DNA of 64,000 nucleotides from Agapetus fuscipes (lineage: Eukaryota; Arthropoda; Insecta; Trichoptera; Glossosomatidae). The stretch spans positions 806,001 through 870,000 of the forward strand of contig OX637354.1 in the NCBI GenBank assembly GCA_951799405.1, in the 5' to 3' direction. The position numbers and the translations under genes are program-made. Below are positions 62,756-64,000 of the stretch, piece after piece (positions within the stretch are counted from its first letter, which is position 1; every line of letters begins with the position of its first letter). The notes below the pieces were generated by a model. It saw nothing but the letters and a program-made list of their open reading frames with translations. It was not told the origin of the DNA and searched no databases.

Positions 62756-63119
62756 AGATATACCATTTCAATTATTTCGCAAATTCAATCAATTTAGTAA
62801 GTAGGTGTATTATCTTATTTTGCATTAAAACGACGTGCTTGCAACATGCAATAAGTGGGTTTAGGATTTAACCTGCAAAAGATTTGACAGAAAAAAAAAA
62901 CCTTTGTATGGATGAGAGACTAGCGCTTTTGGCGGTCAGATTTGGAAACAATCTGACCGAATGACCAGGTTTATCTTTGCGCCCTTTTCAATGTTATGAC
63001 CTCATTCTAATTTCGAATTTTGTGACGCGTTTATTACAAATCATCACCCATAGGTATTATTTATTGCTAAAACGTAAAAAAAACTATTTATAGGAAAAAC
63101 CCTCTAGTGTGGCAGGTGT
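62756..63119. other. No recognised feature
   Basis: Nothing recognisable. Confidence 0.4.
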
Positions 63120-63124
63120 GACAG

Positions 63125-64000
63125 GATAGAACAGAATAGGGACAAAACAATACGTGACATAACGTCACATGACTTAACATCACAAGACAGAACATCGCAA
63201 TGACAAAACAACACATGACAAAATAGATAAAACAACACGGAAAATACATCATAGTAAACCAACACCACAAGGACAAAAAATCACATTACAAAAACTCACA
63301 TATCTAAAGCAGAGAGCATGCATTAACGGCACATAAGAAACATCAAATGATAAAACATCACTAAATTTATTCATGATTACTATGCTTATGCAATATATAT
63401 GCATGTATTCCATTTTCTTTTGTCCATTGTGCCGTTTTTTGGTATTTTCTGTTTTATTGATGTTGTGTGATGTTATTTCATGTGACGTTAATGGAACGTT
63501 CTGTTTTAGGTATGTGTCGTGTTGTCATGTTTTGTCTTGCGATGTATTTTCATTGTAGTTTAATGCCATGTGGTGTTCTCTCATGTGATATAAAGTGATG
63601 CGAGGTTCTATCATGTGATGTTTTGTTATGTGATGGTTTGTCATGTGATTTTTCTATCACTGTGGCCTTCCATCATGTAACCAGTGTAACGAACCCTCAA
63701 AAAATATATCCCCGACTAATAAAAAAACCCATCACATAGAGGCTGATGCGTGGAAATAAATAAATAATGATCTGAGGGCTGTCATGCGATCTTTTGTCAT
63801 TGTGATGTACTTGCCTGTAACGTTTTGTAATTGTAGTGTTTTGTCATGTGATGTATAGTCATTGTGATGTAATGTCACACGATATTTTGTCGTGTGATGT
63901 AAAATCATGCGAGGTTCTGTCATGTGATGTTATGTCACGTGATTTAAAGTCATGTGACGTTATGTTATGTGATGTTCTGTCACGTGATGTTCTGTCAAGT
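63125..64000. mobile_element. Foldback-like element FB3, cut by the window end
   Basis: Left end GATAGAACAGAATAGGGAC, then decayed 15-bp units (ACATAACGTCACATG type) to about 63400. Opposite-orientation units (GATGTTCTGTCATGT type) occupy 63440-63680 and 63775-64000. The switch of orientation near 63400-63440 marks the fold centre. Confidence 0.55.

Overview
The window looks like repeat-dominated intergenic or intronic DNA of an animal, most likely an arthropod and possibly an insect (order not determinable). It is AT-rich and has no operons or long host genes. Nearly every long open frame belongs to a non-LTR retrotransposon. The rest are short frames inside SINEs, or frames forced open by tandem repeats. 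Family labels used here (LINE-A/K/M/R, SINE-B/C/D, MITE-E to L, FB, A-module) are my own.

Main families. (1) LINE-A is an RTE-like LINE. Its 3' end is a module of about 250 bp (A-module) that starts near CCTTGACTTATAGGTTGG and ends in TTAGATT-type or TATAGAT-type repeats. About 45 A-module copies are present, in subfamilies A1, A2 and A3. (2) SINE-B, SINE-C and SINE-D are tRNA-headed SINEs. A B-C dimer with two tRNA-like heads occurs seven times. SINE-B exists with two unrelated 3' tails. (3) CR1/L2-like, RTE-like (K, M, R) and a third (Jockey/I-like) group of LINEs are all 5'-truncated. (4) A dispersed family carries hammerhead-ribozyme-like cores, as in Penelope-like elements, often between inverted repeats. 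(5) There are several non-autonomous DNA elements with terminal inverted repeats, including hAT-like ones and foldback elements whose ends are built of 15-bp tandem repeats. (6) A partial LTR element with a primer-binding site is present.

Layout. 1-5 kb: SINE dimers, inverted hammerhead units, MITEs E and H. 5-12 kb: LINE fragments and a triple nest of SINE, MITE and SINE. 12.8-14.9 kb: an A1 copy split by a CR1-containing insertion with a 13-bp target-site duplication. 15-21 kb: nested SINEs and MITEs and an LTR end. 21.6-23.65 kb: the best-preserved LINE-A. 24.8-25.8 kb: foldback element 1 and two abutting perfect hairpins. 27.3-28.1 kb: a repeat-poor stretch with one candidate host exon encoding a membrane helix. 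28-34.8 kb: LINE remnants and four well-formed hammerhead-like motifs or palindromes. 35.3-38.7 kb: a 3.4-kb element inserted in an A-module, carrying a tandem duplication and an (ATAC)n tract of about 92 units. 40.5 kb: a full-length 5S rRNA-like sequence next to a SINE-B. 43.7-45.3 kb: a minisatellite of three alternating 16-bp units. 45-64 kb: more LINE and SINE copies, a 20/21-bp minisatellite, foldback elements 2 and 3.

Nothing here forms a pathway. The useful biology is the nesting order, which gives relative ages, and the internal filled-versus-empty site comparisons, which define element ends directly. Boundaries were judged by eye and may be off by about 5-20 bp unless a target-site duplication is stated.
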